38,314 bases of DNA from Streptacidiphilus melanogenes (GCF_000787835.1 NZ_BBPP01000038.1:1-38314), one strand, 5' to 3'. Shown: positions 16,902 through 27,392, counted from the first letter of the stretch. The notes: generated by a model not told the origin, from the letters alone. Numbers and translations: made by a program.

Positions 16902-17762
16902 TCAGTGGGTGTGGTCCACGACCGCCAGACCCGGGTTGGCCTGGAGGAACGCGATCCGCTCGCGGGTCTCGTCGTCGTTCGGGGTGTAGACGACCATGCG
17001 GGCCGTGGGCATGCCCAGCACCTGCAGGTTCGTGGCCGTCATCCGCAGCTCGCCGACCGAGCCGTGCCGGAACACCTTCAGCCGCGAGGAGTGCAGCGCC
17101 ACGTCCTGCTGCGCCCAGAGCCGGGCGAAGTCCTCGCTGGCCTCGACGAGGTCCGCGATGAACCTCTCCCACTCGGGCTCGCCGAGGTGCTCGGCGTAGT
17201 TGGAACGCAGCACCGCGACCATGCGCGGCAGCTCCTCGTCCCGGTTGACGAAGGCGCTGCAGCAGTCCGGCACCACGGCCGCCGCCCACAAGGAGTTGTT
17301 CCGGTAGGTGTCCGTCAGCGTTGCGCCCGGGAAGATCGTCTCGTAGGCGGCGTTCCAGCGCAGGATGTCGTAGCGGGCGCTGCTGATCGCCGCTGGCAGC
17401 GGGTCCAGCGCGTCCAGGATGGCCTGCACCTGCGGCTGCGTGGCGCACTCCAGCGAATCCGGAACGGCGGGCCGCAGCCCGGCCAGGCGCAGCAGGTGGG
17501 CCTGCTCCGCGATGTCGAGCAGGAGCGTGCGGGCTATCGACTGGAGCACCTGCTCGCTGGCGTTGATCGGACGGCCCTGTTCGAGCCAGGTGTACCAGGT
17601 GACCCCGACACCGGCGAGCTGCGCCACCTCCTCACGTCGCAGGCCCGGTGTGCGGCGCCGCAGGCCGGGCGCGAGACCCACCTGCTCGGGAGTGACCCGT
17701 GCGCGGCGGGTCTTGAGGAACTCGGCGAGCTGCCCACGGCGGTCGAGCGTGACGGTCGTCAT
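16902..17762 (-). CDS. MmyB-type XRE family transcriptional regulator
   Basis: 286 residues. The N-terminal helix-turn-helix (about 8-80) contains TPGLRREEVAQLAGVGVTWYTWLEQGR, the hallmark of MmyB-like regulators. The C-terminal ligand-binding PAS-like domain (about 105-280) contains ALDPLPAAISSARYDILRWNAAYETIF and ends NPGLAVVDHTH. Members usually control a divergently transcribed transporter or oxidoreductase. Here the divergent partner is an MFS exporter 110 bases away, with a palindrome in between. The ATG (first base 17762) is chosen because the homologous region begins at MTTVTLDRRGQLAEFL; the open frame continues upstream to 17936 without family features. Confidence 0.93.
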   Translation of the reverse strand: MTTVTLDRRGQLAEFLKTRRARVTPEQVGLAPGLRRRTPGLRREEVAQLAGVGVTWYTWLEQGRPINASEQVLQSIARTLLLDIAEQAHLLRLAGLRPAVPDSLECATQPQVQAILDALDPLPAAISSARYDILRWNAAYETIFPGATLTDTYRNNSLWAAAVVPDCCSAFVNRDEELPRMVAVLRSNYAEHLGEPEWERFIADLVEASEDFARLWAQQDVALHSSRLKVFRHGSVGELRMTATNLQVLGMPTARMVVYTPNDDETRERIAFLQANPGLAVVDHTH

Positions 17763-17804
17763 GCCCCCATCGTGCCGGACGGGTCCGACAACTCCGGGGC
17801 CCGC

Positions 17805-17823
17805 CTGGTACCCCCGGTACCAG
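17805..17823. promoter_or_regulatory. Candidate operator for the regulator/exporter pair
   Basis: CTGGTACC-CCC-GGTACCAG is a perfect 8-bp inverted repeat with a 3-base spacer in the divergent intergenic region (17763-17872). It lies 42 bases from the regulator start and 49 from the exporter start. Binding by the MmyB-type regulator is inference. A weaker repeat, CGGAC-GG-GTCCG, lies at 17776-17787. Confidence 0.5.
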
Positions 17824-17872
17824 CATCGCCGGGCTCTCTCCACGGTGCTTCCGCAGCCGGGAGGGTTGACCC

Positions 17873-19402
17873 ATGACGACCTCTCAGCACGAGCGCGTCG
17901 CGGACCGGACCGGCCGGGCCGTCGCCGAGCGCGCACCCCGCTCCGCCACCCCGCTCCCCGTCACCCCGGTTCCCGTCACCCCGCTCCCGGCCGCCCGCTC
18001 CGCCCGCTCGGCTGCGACCAGACCGGGCCTGCTGCTCGGCCTGGTGCTCACCGGCCAGTTCATGGCCCTGCTCGACGTCACCGTCGTCAACGTCGCCGTC
18101 CCCAGCATCCGGCTCGACCTGCACGCCTCCGGGGCCGGGCTGCAACTGGTCATCGCCGGCTACGGCATCGCCTACGCGGTGCTGCTGATCACCGGCGCGC
18201 GGCTGGGCGAGCGGCACGGCTTCACCCGCCTCTTCCTGGCCGGTCTGGCCCTGTTCACCGCCGCCTCGCTGGCCTGCGGCCTGGCCCCGACGGTCGGCGT
18301 GCTGATCGGCTTCCGGCTGGTCCAGGGCGTCGGCTCGGCGCTGATGGTGCCGCAGGTGATGAGCCTGATCCAGCGCACCTTCACCGGCCCGGCCCGGGTG
18401 CGCGCGCTCGGCGTCTACTCGGCGGTGCTGGCGGTCGGCGGCGTCACCGGTCAGGTCGTGGGCGGCACCCTGGTCAGCGCCGACCTGTTCGGCTGGGGCT
18501 GGCGCCCGGTGTTCCTGGTCAACGTGCCGATCGGGCTGGCGCTGCTGCTCGTCGGAGGAAGGCTGCTGCCGTCCGTCGCGGGGGAGCGGACGCGGCAGCT
18601 CGATCTCACGGGCCTGGTGCTGCTGGCGCTGGCCATCGGCGCCCTGGTGACTCCGCTCGTGCTCGGCCACGACGAGGGATGGCCGGCCTGGTGCTGGGCG
18701 CTGCTCGCAGCCGGGGTGGTGCTGTTCGCGGCCTTCGTGCTGGTCGAGCGGGCCCTCGCCGCCAAGGGCGGTCACCCTCTCATCCACGGGCGGGTGCTGC
18801 GGGCGCCGGGCCTGGCCCCGGCCGCCGGGGCGATCTTCCTGGTGATGACCGGCGTCGCGGGCTTCTCGTTCGCCTTCGCCCTGCACCTCCAGGCCGGTCT
18901 CGGCGCGAGCGCGCTGCGGAGCGGCCTGACCGTCGCCCCGACGATGCTGGGCTTCGGTGTGGCCGGTCTGTGGTGGCGACGCCTCCCGCAGCGCCTGCAC
19001 GGGTCACTCCCGCTGCTCGCCCTCGTGGTGGGAGCGGCCGCCTTCGCGGTGGTCGGCCTGCTGGCCCGCGACGGGCACGCCGTCTCCTGGACGCAGCGCG
19101 CCGCGCTGCTGGTCGTCGGTGTCGCGGGCGGCTGCGCCTACAGCCCCTTGTTCGCCCGCGCGCTGGGGAGCGTCGCAGCGGAGCACGCGGCGGACGCCAG
19201 CGGCGTCATGGTGACCGTCCTCCAGCTGGGCCAGGTGGTCGGCGTGGCCGCGCTCGGCACGCTCTTCCTGTCCCGCGTCCGGTACCCGGCGGCGGGGCCG
19301 GCCGCCTCCGGCACGGCGCTGGCGGTGACGCTCGGCGTGGTGGCCCTGCTGATGCTGGGCGCGGCCGCGCTGGTCAGGGCGGTGCGCGGGGCCCGGGGGT
19401 GA
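17873..19402 (+). CDS. MFS drug exporter of the DHA2 (EmrB/QacA) type
   Basis: Proton-driven exporter, 509 residues, with about 14 predicted membrane spans from residue 51 on. Motifs: LDVTVVNVAVPSI (67-79, motif D1 of 14-TM families), GARLGERHGFTRLFLAG (motif A region), RLVQGVGSALMVPQ (motif B) and WRPVFLVNVPIG after span 5-6. The first 50 residues are a hydrophilic Pro/Val/Thr-rich extension (PVTPVPVTPLP). ATG 17873 follows GGGAGG by 7 bases. The substrate is unknown. The divergent MmyB-type regulator suggests induction by a small molecule. Confidence 0.92.
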   Translation: MTTSQHERVADRTGRAVAERAPRSATPLPVTPVPVTPLPAARSARSAATRPGLLLGLVLTGQFMALLDVTVVNVAVPSIRLDLHASGAGLQLVIAGYGIAYAVLLITGARLGERHGFTRLFLAGLALFTAASLACGLAPTVGVLIGFRLVQGVGSALMVPQVMSLIQRTFTGPARVRALGVYSAVLAVGGVTGQVVGGTLVSADLFGWGWRPVFLVNVPIGLALLLVGGRLLPSVAGERTRQLDLTGLVLLALAIGALVTPLVLGHDEGWPAWCWALLAAGVVLFAAFVLVERALAAKGGHPLIHGRVLRAPGLAPAAGAIFLVMTGVAGFSFAFALHLQAGLGASALRSGLTVAPTMLGFGVAGLWWRRLPQRLHGSLPLLALVVGAAAFAVVGLLARDGHAVSWTQRAALLVVGVAGGCAYSPLFARALGSVAAEHAADASGVMVTVLQLGQVVGVAALGTLFLSRVRYPAAGPAASGTALAVTLGVVALLMLGAAALVRAVRGARG

Positions 19403-19412
19403 GCGAAACGGA

Positions 19413-19443
19413 TTGGTCGACGCCCTCGGGGAACGTGTACAGT
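19413..19443 (+). promoter_or_regulatory. Predicted promoter of the third tRNA-Ala
   Basis: TTGGTC (19413-19418) and TACAGT (19438-19443) with a 19-base spacer, 24 bases upstream of the tRNA. Confidence 0.35.
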
Positions 19444-19467
19444 TAGGCACGTCGCCGCGAGGCGCAC

Positions 19468-19540
<73 letters not shown>

Positions 19541-19551
19541 CAGCAGGCTTC

Positions 19552-19585
19552 GAGGGCCGGTGTCCGGAAACGGGCATCGGCCCTC
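19552..19585 (+). terminator. Terminator after tRNA-Ala copy 3
   Basis: A 15-bp stem (19552-19566 with 19571-19585; two G-U pairs) closed by a GAAA tetraloop, starting 12 bases after the tRNA. Confidence 0.75.
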
Positions 19586-19629
19586 CGGCGTTCCCCGGGG
19601 CGACCACGCCGGGATGATCACGTCCGACC

Positions 19630-19671
19630 GCGACAACAACCCGATCTGATGAATAATCAGCAGATCATCGG
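19630..19671 (+). promoter_or_regulatory. AT-rich promoter/operator region of the S53 protease gene
   Basis: GCGACA (19630-19635) and AATAAT (19652-19657) are 16 bases apart; the -10 box matches TATAAT at 5 of 6 bases. The -10 lies inside an interrupted palindrome at 19641-19671 with outer CCGAT/ATCGG and inner GATCTG/CAGATC arms, suggesting a repressor or activator site. The leader to the ATG would be about 105 bases. Confidence 0.45.
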
Positions 19672-19770
19672 AGCGATCGGCTGCACTCCTGCTCCGAGGC
19701 CCCTCACGCTGCGCATCCTCCCCTCGATCGCGTCCCGACACGGCGCGCAGACGAGAGAGGTGTTGCTTCC

Positions 19771-21759
19771 ATGCGTCCCACCCGGAGGCTCCTGGCCCTG
19801 ACCGCGGCTCTGCTCTGCGCCGGGCTCACGGCGGCGGCCGCGCTCCCCGGCGGCGCCGTCGCCGCCGACCGCGCCCGCCCGGACCGTGTCCCGCTGCCCG
19901 GCACCGCTCCCGTCTGGACGGCCGCCGAGGCCGTCGACCAGGGTGTCGTGCCCGGCGCCTCCAGGGTCGTCGCCCGGGTCTACCTCGCCGGCCGCGCCCG
20001 CCACACGCTCGCCGCCGAGGCCATGGCCGTCTCCGATCCCCGATCCGGCCGGTACCGCCACTTTCTGACACCCGCCCAGATCCGCGCGCGGTTCGACCCG
20101 TCCCCGGCGCAGGTCGCGGCGGTCACGGCCTGGCTGACCGGCGCCGGGTTCCGGGTCACCGGGAGCAACGCCCACTACCTCGTGGTCCAGGGCGACGCCT
20201 CCGCCGCGACCCGTGCCTTCGGCGCGCACCTGCACGCGTACCGCAAGAACGGTCACGTCTACACCGCGCCCGACGGACTCACCAGCGTCCCCGCAGCGGT
20301 CGCCGACGACGTGCTCTCCGTGACCGGCCTCGACTCCTCCCCGCACCAGGCCCACCACGGCCGCCGCGACGTCCTGCCCGGCCCGGCCGCCGCCTTCGTC
20401 AACGCCCCGCCGACGTCGGACTACTACGGCCAGCAGCCCGCCAGCACCCTGCCCAAGGCCTACGGGCAGGTGATGCCGTACGTGGTCAAGGGGTACACCG
20501 GCACACAGCTGCGCTCCGCCTACGGCGCCGCGGCCACCGGCCTGACCGGCGCGGGCGCGAGGATCGCCGTCGTCGACGCCTACGACTCGCCGACCCTCGA
20601 AGGCGACCTGACCCGGTACGCCTCCGCGCACGGCGACGCTCCCTACGCGGCGGGCCAGCTCACCCGCGTCGACGCCCCGGTGTGGACGCACACCGAGAAC
20701 CCCTCCGTCACCGCCCCCGACGGCTGCGGCGCCAGCGGCTGGTACGGCGAGCAGACACTCGACCTGGAGGCCGCCCACGCGATGGCCCCGGCCGCGACGC
20801 TCACCTATGTCGGCGCGGCGTCCTGCGGCGACACCGACCTGATCGACGCGCTCAACAAGATCAACGACGGTCACCTCGCCGACATCGTCAGTAACAGCTG
20901 GGGCGAGCCGGAGCTCGCCAGCGACCCCGCGATGGATCCCGTCTACGACAAGATCTTCACCACCGGCGCGCTCGAGGGCATCGGCTACTACTTCTCCAGC
21001 GGGGACGGCGGCGACGAGAAGGCCGCGACCGGCTCGAAGCAGACCGACATGCCCGCCTCCAACCCGTGGGTGACCGCGGTCGGCGGCACGTCCCTCGGCA
21101 TCGGCGCCGACGGCCAGTACCTCTTCGAGACCGGCTGGGGCACGGACAAGGCGCCGCTCGCGTCCTCCGGCACCGCCTGGACCTCCCTGCCCGGCGCGTT
21201 CCTCGCGGGCGCGGGCGGCGGCACGAGTTCGCGCGTCGCCCAGCCGAGCTACCAGGCCCCGGTCGTCCCGGGCACGCTGGCGGACTTCTCGGGCGCGAAG
21301 CACCGGGTCGTCCCGGACATCGCGGCCGTCGCCGACTCCAGCACCGGCTTCCTCGTCGGTCAGACCCAGTCCTTCCCCAACGGCACGACGGCGTACAGCG
21401 AGTACCGCGTCGGCGGCACGAGCCTCGCGGCCCCGGTGATCGCCGGCATCCAGGCCCTCGCCCAGCAGGCGGCCGGCGGCCCGCTCGGTTTCGCCGACCC
21501 GGCGATCTACGACCGGTACGGCACGCAGGCGCTCCACGACGTCACGGATCACCCGTACGGCAGCAGCGTGCAGCTGGCGGAGGTGCGCGTGGACTACACC
21601 AACAACGTGGACGCCACCAGCGGCACGGTGACGACCCTGCGCACCCTCGGCGAGGACTCCTCCCTCCAGGCGACGCAGGGCTACGACGACGTCACGGGCG
21701 TCGGCTCGCCCTCGGCGGGCTACATCACGTCGTACAAGCCGAACGGCGGCGCGCGATGA
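19771..21759 (+). CDS. Secreted S53 family (sedolisin) serine-carboxyl protease
   Basis: Acid-active extracellular endopeptidase, 662 residues as a pre-pro-enzyme. A Sec signal peptide (MRPTRRLLALTAALLCAGL..., cleavage near AVAA, about 31) is followed by a propeptide (about 50-215, with HFLTPAQIRARFDPSP typical of the S53 activation domain). The catalytic domain has the Glu327/Asp331 pair in GEQTLDLEAAHAMAP, oxyanion Asp412 in FSSGDGG, nucleophile Ser551 in GGTSLAAPVIAG, and a calcium-site region near DDVTGVGSPSAGY at the end. All three catalytic positions are intact. ATG 19771 follows GAGAGAGG. The gene stands alone after a tRNA, so it is probably a monocistronic secreted enzyme for peptide nutrition. 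Confidence 0.95.
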   Translation: MRPTRRLLALTAALLCAGLTAAAALPGGAVAADRARPDRVPLPGTAPVWTAAEAVDQGVVPGASRVVARVYLAGRARHTLAAEAMAVSDPRSGRYRHFLTPAQIRARFDPSPAQVAAVTAWLTGAGFRVTGSNAHYLVVQGDASAATRAFGAHLHAYRKNGHVYTAPDGLTSVPAAVADDVLSVTGLDSSPHQAHHGRRDVLPGPAAAFVNAPPTSDYYGQQPASTLPKAYGQVMPYVVKGYTGTQLRSAYGAAATGLTGAGARIAVVDAYDSPTLEGDLTRYASAHGDAPYAAGQLTRVDAPVWTHTENPSVTAPDGCGASGWYGEQTLDLEAAHAMAPAATLTYVGAASCGDTDLIDALNKINDGHLADIVSNSWGEPELASDPAMDPVYDKIFTTGALEGIGYYFSSGDGGDEKAATGSKQTDMPASNPWVTAVGGTSLGIGADGQYLFETGWGTDKAPLASSGTAWTSLPGAFLAGAGGGTSSRVAQPSYQAPVVPGTLADFSGAKHRVVPDIAAVADSSTGFLVGQTQSFPNGTTAYSEYRVGGTSLAAPVIAGIQALAQQAAGGPLGFADPAIYDRYGTQALHDVTDHPYGSSVQLAEVRVDYTNNVDATSGTVTTLRTLGEDSSLQATQGYDDVTGVGSPSAGYITSYKPNGGAR

Positions 21760-21777
21760 CGGCCCGCTAGGGCCGTC

Positions 21778-21857
21778 AGGGGCGCTGGGCTCTGCTGACT
21801 TGGTGGCTTGTCGCGCCCGCGCGGCGGAGCCGCAGGTTGGTACAGCCCCGCGCCCCT
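21778..21857. repeat. GC-rich palindromic intergenic repeat, copy 2
   Basis: Arms of 14 bases with one mismatch (21778-21791 with 21844-21857; AGGGGCGC...GCGCCCCT) surround a GC-rich middle. It resembles the element at 7283-7415 in its CCGCGCCCC end and in the GGCGGAGCCGC segment. It lies in the 300-base gap between the protease stop and leuS, just upstream of the leader-peptide promoter. Confidence 0.5.
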
Positions 21858-21878
21858 GGAGGGTGCAACTGACCGTGC

Positions 21879-21887
21879 TGCTACCCT
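21879..21887 (+). promoter_or_regulatory. Predicted promoter of the leuS leader transcript
   Basis: TGCTACCCT reads as an extended -10 (TGN plus TACCCT, 21882-21887). The leader-peptide ATG begins 6 bases later, so the leader peptide mRNA would be leaderless. No good -35 is visible at the usual distance. Confidence 0.45.
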
Positions 21888-21893
21888 TGCGCC

Positions 21894-21932
21894 ATGCGAA
21901 CTGCGCGCCTGCTCCTTAGCCGGCCGCGCTGA
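21894..21932 (+). CDS. leuS leader peptide ([12 protein letters not shown])
   Basis: A 12-residue frame with three consecutive leucine codons, CTG CTC CTT (21909-21917). It begins 6 bases after a -10 box and stops just before the hairpins of an attenuator. A ribosome slowed at these codons by lack of charged leucyl-tRNA would change folding of the RNA downstream. Classical attenuators upstream of leuS have been proposed for some Streptomyces, which this matches. Function here is inferred from architecture. Confidence 0.8.
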   Translation: MRTARLLLSRPR

Positions 21933-22004
21933 CAAGGACCGGCCTGCTCGAAGCCACGATGGCCGGAGTCAGCGTGGCGACCCCTCCTGCACGAGGGGTT
22001 TTTT
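21927..22004 (+). promoter_or_regulatory. leuS transcription attenuator, alternative RNA structures
   Basis: Competing pairings are visible: CGCTGAC (21927-21933, overlapping the leader stop) with GTCAGCG (21968-21974); CCGGCC (21939-21944) with GGCCGG (21961-21966); GCCACG (21953-21958) with CGTGGC (21973-21978), the last excluding part of the first. These precede the intrinsic terminator at 21979-22004. Stalling at the leucine codons would occlude the 21927 arm and shift the balance. Which fold permits read-through cannot be decided by eye. Confidence 0.7.
21979..22004 (+). terminator. Intrinsic terminator in the leuS leader
   Basis: Stem GACCCCTC/GAGGGGTT (21979-21986 with 21993-22000, one G-U) with loop CTGCAC and six consecutive T residues at 21999-22004. 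A true T-tract is rare in this GC-rich window and marks a conditional terminator 55 bases before the leuS start. Confidence 0.85.
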
Positions 22005-22059
22005 CGTTTTCCGGCGCAAAGACACACTTCCGAGCTGGCACCCCTGGAGTCTGAGGACG

Positions 22060-24948
<2,889 letters not shown>

Positions 24949-24996
24949 GCGTCCCGCACCGACGAACCAGACGACGAAGAGACCGATGAAGAACTG

Positions 24997-25034
24997 AGAC
25001 CGGAAGGGACGGGTCCGCCTGTCCCTTCCGGTCT
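24997..25034 (+). terminator. Terminator after leuS
   Basis: A perfect 14-bp stem (24997-25010 with 25021-25034) with a 10-base loop, about 50 bases after the stop. The -10 box of the DegV gene begins 10 bases further on. Confidence 0.8.
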
Positions 25035-25043
25035 TCCGGCAGG

Positions 25044-25049
25044 TAACCT
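25044..25049 (+). promoter_or_regulatory. -10 box of the DegV gene
   Basis: TAACCT lies 7 bases before ATG 25057, so the transcript is probably leaderless. The -35 region overlaps the leuS terminator stem. Confidence 0.4.
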
Positions 25050-25056
25050 CCAGGCC

Positions 25057-25896
25057 ATGTCCGTCGCCATCCTCACCGACTCCACCGCGTATCTTCCGGA
25101 GGAGGCGGTGGCCCGCTACGGGATCTCCGTCGTCCCGCTCAGCGTGGTCATCGGCGACCAGGTCCTGGCCGAGGGGACCGAGATCTCTCCGGCCGAGGTC
25201 GCCGCCGCGCTGCAGCGCAGGGCGCCGGTCACCACCTCCCGCCCCAACCCCGAGGCGTTCGCGGCGGCGTACCGCGATGCCGCGGAGGCGGGCGCGAGCG
25301 AGGTCGTCTCGCTGCACATCTCCGCCGCGCTCTCCGGCACCTACGAGGCGGCGCTGCTCGCCGCCGAGGAGGCGCCGCTTCCGGTGCGCGTCGTCGACAC
25401 CCGCATGGTCGGCATGGCGCTCGGCTACTGCGTCCTCGCCGCCGCCGCGACCGCCCGCAGCGGCGGCACCGCCGACCAGGCCGTCGAGGCGGCCACCGCC
25501 CGCGCCAAGGGCACCGCGGGCCTCTTCTACGTCGACACCCTGGAGTACCTTCGCCGGGGCGGGCGCATCGGCGCGGCGCGGGCCATGCTCGGCTCCGCGC
25601 TCGCCGTCAAGCCGCTGCTGCACCTGGCGGACGGTCAGATCCAGCCGCTGGAGAAGGTCCGCACCGCGGGCCGGGCCATCGCCCGTCTGGAGGAGCTCGC
25701 CGTCGCCCATGCAGGCGCGCACGAGGTGGATCTGGCGGTCCACCACCTCGCCGCCCCCGACCGGGCGCAGGCCCTCGCCGAGCGGCTGCGGGAGCAGGTT
25801 CCGCAGCTCGGCGAGCTCGTCGTCTCAGAGGTGGGCGCGGTCATCGGCGCGCACGCCGGGCCCGGGCTGCTGGCCGTCGTGGTCTCCCCGCGCTGA
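25057..25896 (+). CDS. DegV family fatty-acid-binding protein
   Basis: DegV (FakB-type) proteins bind a single fatty acid and in some bacteria present it to a fatty acid kinase. The 279-residue product has the family landmarks: MSVAILTDSTAYLP, the TTSRPNPEAF loop, the fatty-acid-binding serine in LHISAALSGTYEAA, YLRRGGRIGAARAMLGSALAVKPLL, and the C-terminal GAHAGPGLLAVVV. No kinase partner is visible in the window. The gene stands alone between leuS and a zinc-ribbon membrane protein gene. Confidence 0.93.
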   Translation: MSVAILTDSTAYLPEEAVARYGISVVPLSVVIGDQVLAEGTEISPAEVAAALQRRAPVTTSRPNPEAFAAAYRDAAEAGASEVVSLHISAALSGTYEAALLAAEEAPLPVRVVDTRMVGMALGYCVLAAAATARSGGTADQAVEAATARAKGTAGLFYVDTLEYLRRGGRIGAARAMLGSALAVKPLLHLADGQIQPLEKVRTAGRAIARLEELAVAHAGAHEVDLAVHHLAAPDRAQALAERLREQVPQLGELVVSEVGAVIGAHAGPGLLAVVVSPR

Positions 25897-26017
25897 GGCA
25901 CGCTCCCGGGTCGCTCAGGTGCTGCGTGCACGACGTGGATTGACCCGCGCCAGCGCGGGCATCCTCCCGGCAACTGCGCCCTTTGGGACACAAGGGGCAT
26001 GCGGGGAGGAGAGGGCC

Positions 26018-26362
26018 ATGGCGTTCGTCTGCCCTGACTGCGGGATGGCCGAACAGGTCGTCAAGCTCGACCACTACTACCTGGCCCTGCCCGACGGCAG
26101 CGCCCTCAAGTCCTCGTTCGCGCCGCCCGCCGGGCGCACCGCGAGCTACGGCGCACCGCTGCTCGTCGGCGTCGTCGGCGCGTTCTTCGTGATCGACCAC
26201 GCGGTCGTGCTGGGCCTGATGCTCCTGCTGACGGCAGGTGTCGTCGGGATGGTCGTCTCGCGCGGCGTCGACGAGGCCCGCAGGGCCCGGGACACCTGGG
26301 AACGGCAGATGTTCTGCCGTCACTGCGCGATCTGCTTCGTGCCGGAGGACCCGGTCGAGTAG
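26018..26362 (+). CDS. Small membrane protein with split zinc ribbon, unknown function
   Basis: 114 residues. An N-terminal CPDCG pair (5-8) and a C-terminal CRHCAIC cluster (about 101-107) flank two membrane spans (about 46-60 and 63-81, GVVGAFFVIDHAVVLGLMLLL). Because the two spans form a hairpin, both cysteine pairs would lie in the cytoplasm and could form one zinc ribbon. A strong ribosome binding site (GGAGGAGAGGG) supports ATG 26018. No named family recognised. The upstream gap (25897-26017) contains a short inverted repeat CCCGCGC/GCGCGGG (25944-25959) but no clear promoter. Confidence 0.8.
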   Translation: MAFVCPDCGMAEQVVKLDHYYLALPDGSALKSSFAPPAGRTASYGAPLLVGVVGAFFVIDHAVVLGLMLLLTAGVVGMVVSRGVDEARRARDTWERQMFCRHCAICFVPEDPVE

Positions 26363-26377
26363 CTCGTTCGGGTGAGC

Positions 26378-26407
26378 GGGTTTTCCACAGGGCCGGGTTT
26401 TCCACAG
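26378..26407 (+). repeat. Direct repeat resembling DnaA boxes upstream of comEA
   Basis: GGGTTTTCCACAG occurs twice (26378-26390 and 26395-26407) with a 17-base period. The TTTTCCACA core differs by one base from TTGTCCACA and TTATCCACA DnaA boxes. It lies 53 bases or more upstream of the comEA start, at promoter distance. Confidence 0.5.
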
Positions 26408-26459
26408 TCCGTCAGGTCGTCCGGGACGTCTGTGCACGACGGCTCCTAACGTCGGGCGC

Positions 26460-27392
26460 ATGCGAACCGCCTTCACCCCTGCGGCCCGGGCCCGTCGCGA
26501 GGCGACGACGGCCCTGGTACGCCACCGCGTCGACACCCTCTTCGGTCCCCGGGACGCCTTTCCCGCGGTCCCGGTCCCGGTCTCAGGCTCGGCTTCCGCC
26601 GCGAGTCCGTCGCCCGTGCCTCCTCCCTCGCCGGTGCCGGTGCCGGTGCCGGTGCCCGTACCGGTTCCGGTGGCCGGGGCGACGTCCGTGCTGCCGCTGG
26701 CCGCGCCGGACCCGCCGCGGTCGCGAGCGCCGCTCGCCTCTTCCCTCGCGCTCGCGCTGAAGGAGCGCTGGGACCTCGATCGTCGGGCGCTGCTCGGGCT
26801 GGCCGTGCTGCTCGTGCTGGCCCTCGGCTACGGCGTCCAGCACTTCTGGGCGGGCCGTCCCGAGCCGGTCGCCGTCCCCGCCCCGGCCGTGGAGGGGACG
26901 GCCGCGGTGGGGGCGGCGTCCCCCTCGTCCGGGGCGGGCCCCGGGGCGGCGTCCGGCGGTCCGGCTCCGAGCACCACGGCCATCGCGCAGCTGGTGGTCG
27001 ACGTCTCCGGCAAGGTGCGCAATCCCGGCCTGCGCACCCTGCCGCCCGGCTCCCGGGTGCAGGACGCACTCAACGCCGCGGGCGGCCCGCTCCCGGGCAC
27101 CGACCTGACGGGCCTCAACCTCGCCCGCAAGGTCGGCGACGGGGAGGAGATCATCGTCGGCGGCCCGGCCCAAAGCCCCGGCGGCACGGCCCACGCCTCC
27201 GGCCCGCTCAGCCTCAGCTCGGCCACCGAGGCCCAACTCGACGCGCTCCCGGGCATCGGCCCGGTCCTGGCCCAGCGCATCGTCCAGTTCCGCGAGCAGC
27301 ACGGCGGCTTCCAGTCCGTCGACCAGCTCCGCCTCGTCCCGGGGTTCGGCGACCGCCGCCTTCAGGACCTCCGCGCCCAGCTCCGGCCATGA
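26460..27392 (+). CDS. comEA: ComEA-type DNA-binding membrane protein
   Basis: 310 residues. A basic cytoplasmic N-terminus with Pro/Val-rich low complexity (about 40-75) is followed by one membrane span (about 113-132, LLGLAVLLVLALGYGVQHFW), a flexible Gly/Ser/Ala linker, an SLBB domain (about 172-240, VVDVSGKVRNPGLRTLPPGSRV) and a C-terminal double helix-hairpin-helix (about 250-308, LDALPGIGPVLAQRI and LRLVPGFGDRRLQDL) that binds double-stranded DNA. In competent bacteria ComEA captures DNA for ComEC; no pseudopilus genes are seen here. ATG 26460 lies 7 bases after TAACGT, suggesting a leaderless start. Its stop overlaps the comEC start (ATGA). Confidence 0.93.
   Translation: MRTAFTPAARARREATTALVRHRVDTLFGPRDAFPAVPVPVSGSASAASPSPVPPPSPVPVPVPVPVPVPVAGATSVLPLAAPDPPRSRAPLASSLALALKERWDLDRRALLGLAVLLVLALGYGVQHFWAGRPEPVAVPAPAVEGTAAVGAASPSSGAGPGAASGGPAPSTTAIAQLVVDVSGKVRNPGLRTLPPGSRVQDALNAAGGPLPGTDLTGLNLARKVGDGEEIIVGGPAQSPGGTAHASGPLSLSSATEAQLDALPGIGPVLAQRIVQFREQHGGFQSVDQLRLVPGFGDRRLQDLRAQLRP
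26631..26673 (+). repeat. CCGGTG hexanucleotide repeat inside comEA
   Basis: About seven imperfect copies of CCGGTG encode a Pro-Val run in the cytoplasmic part of ComEA. Slippage here would change the length by whole Pro-Val units and keep the frame. Confidence 0.7.
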
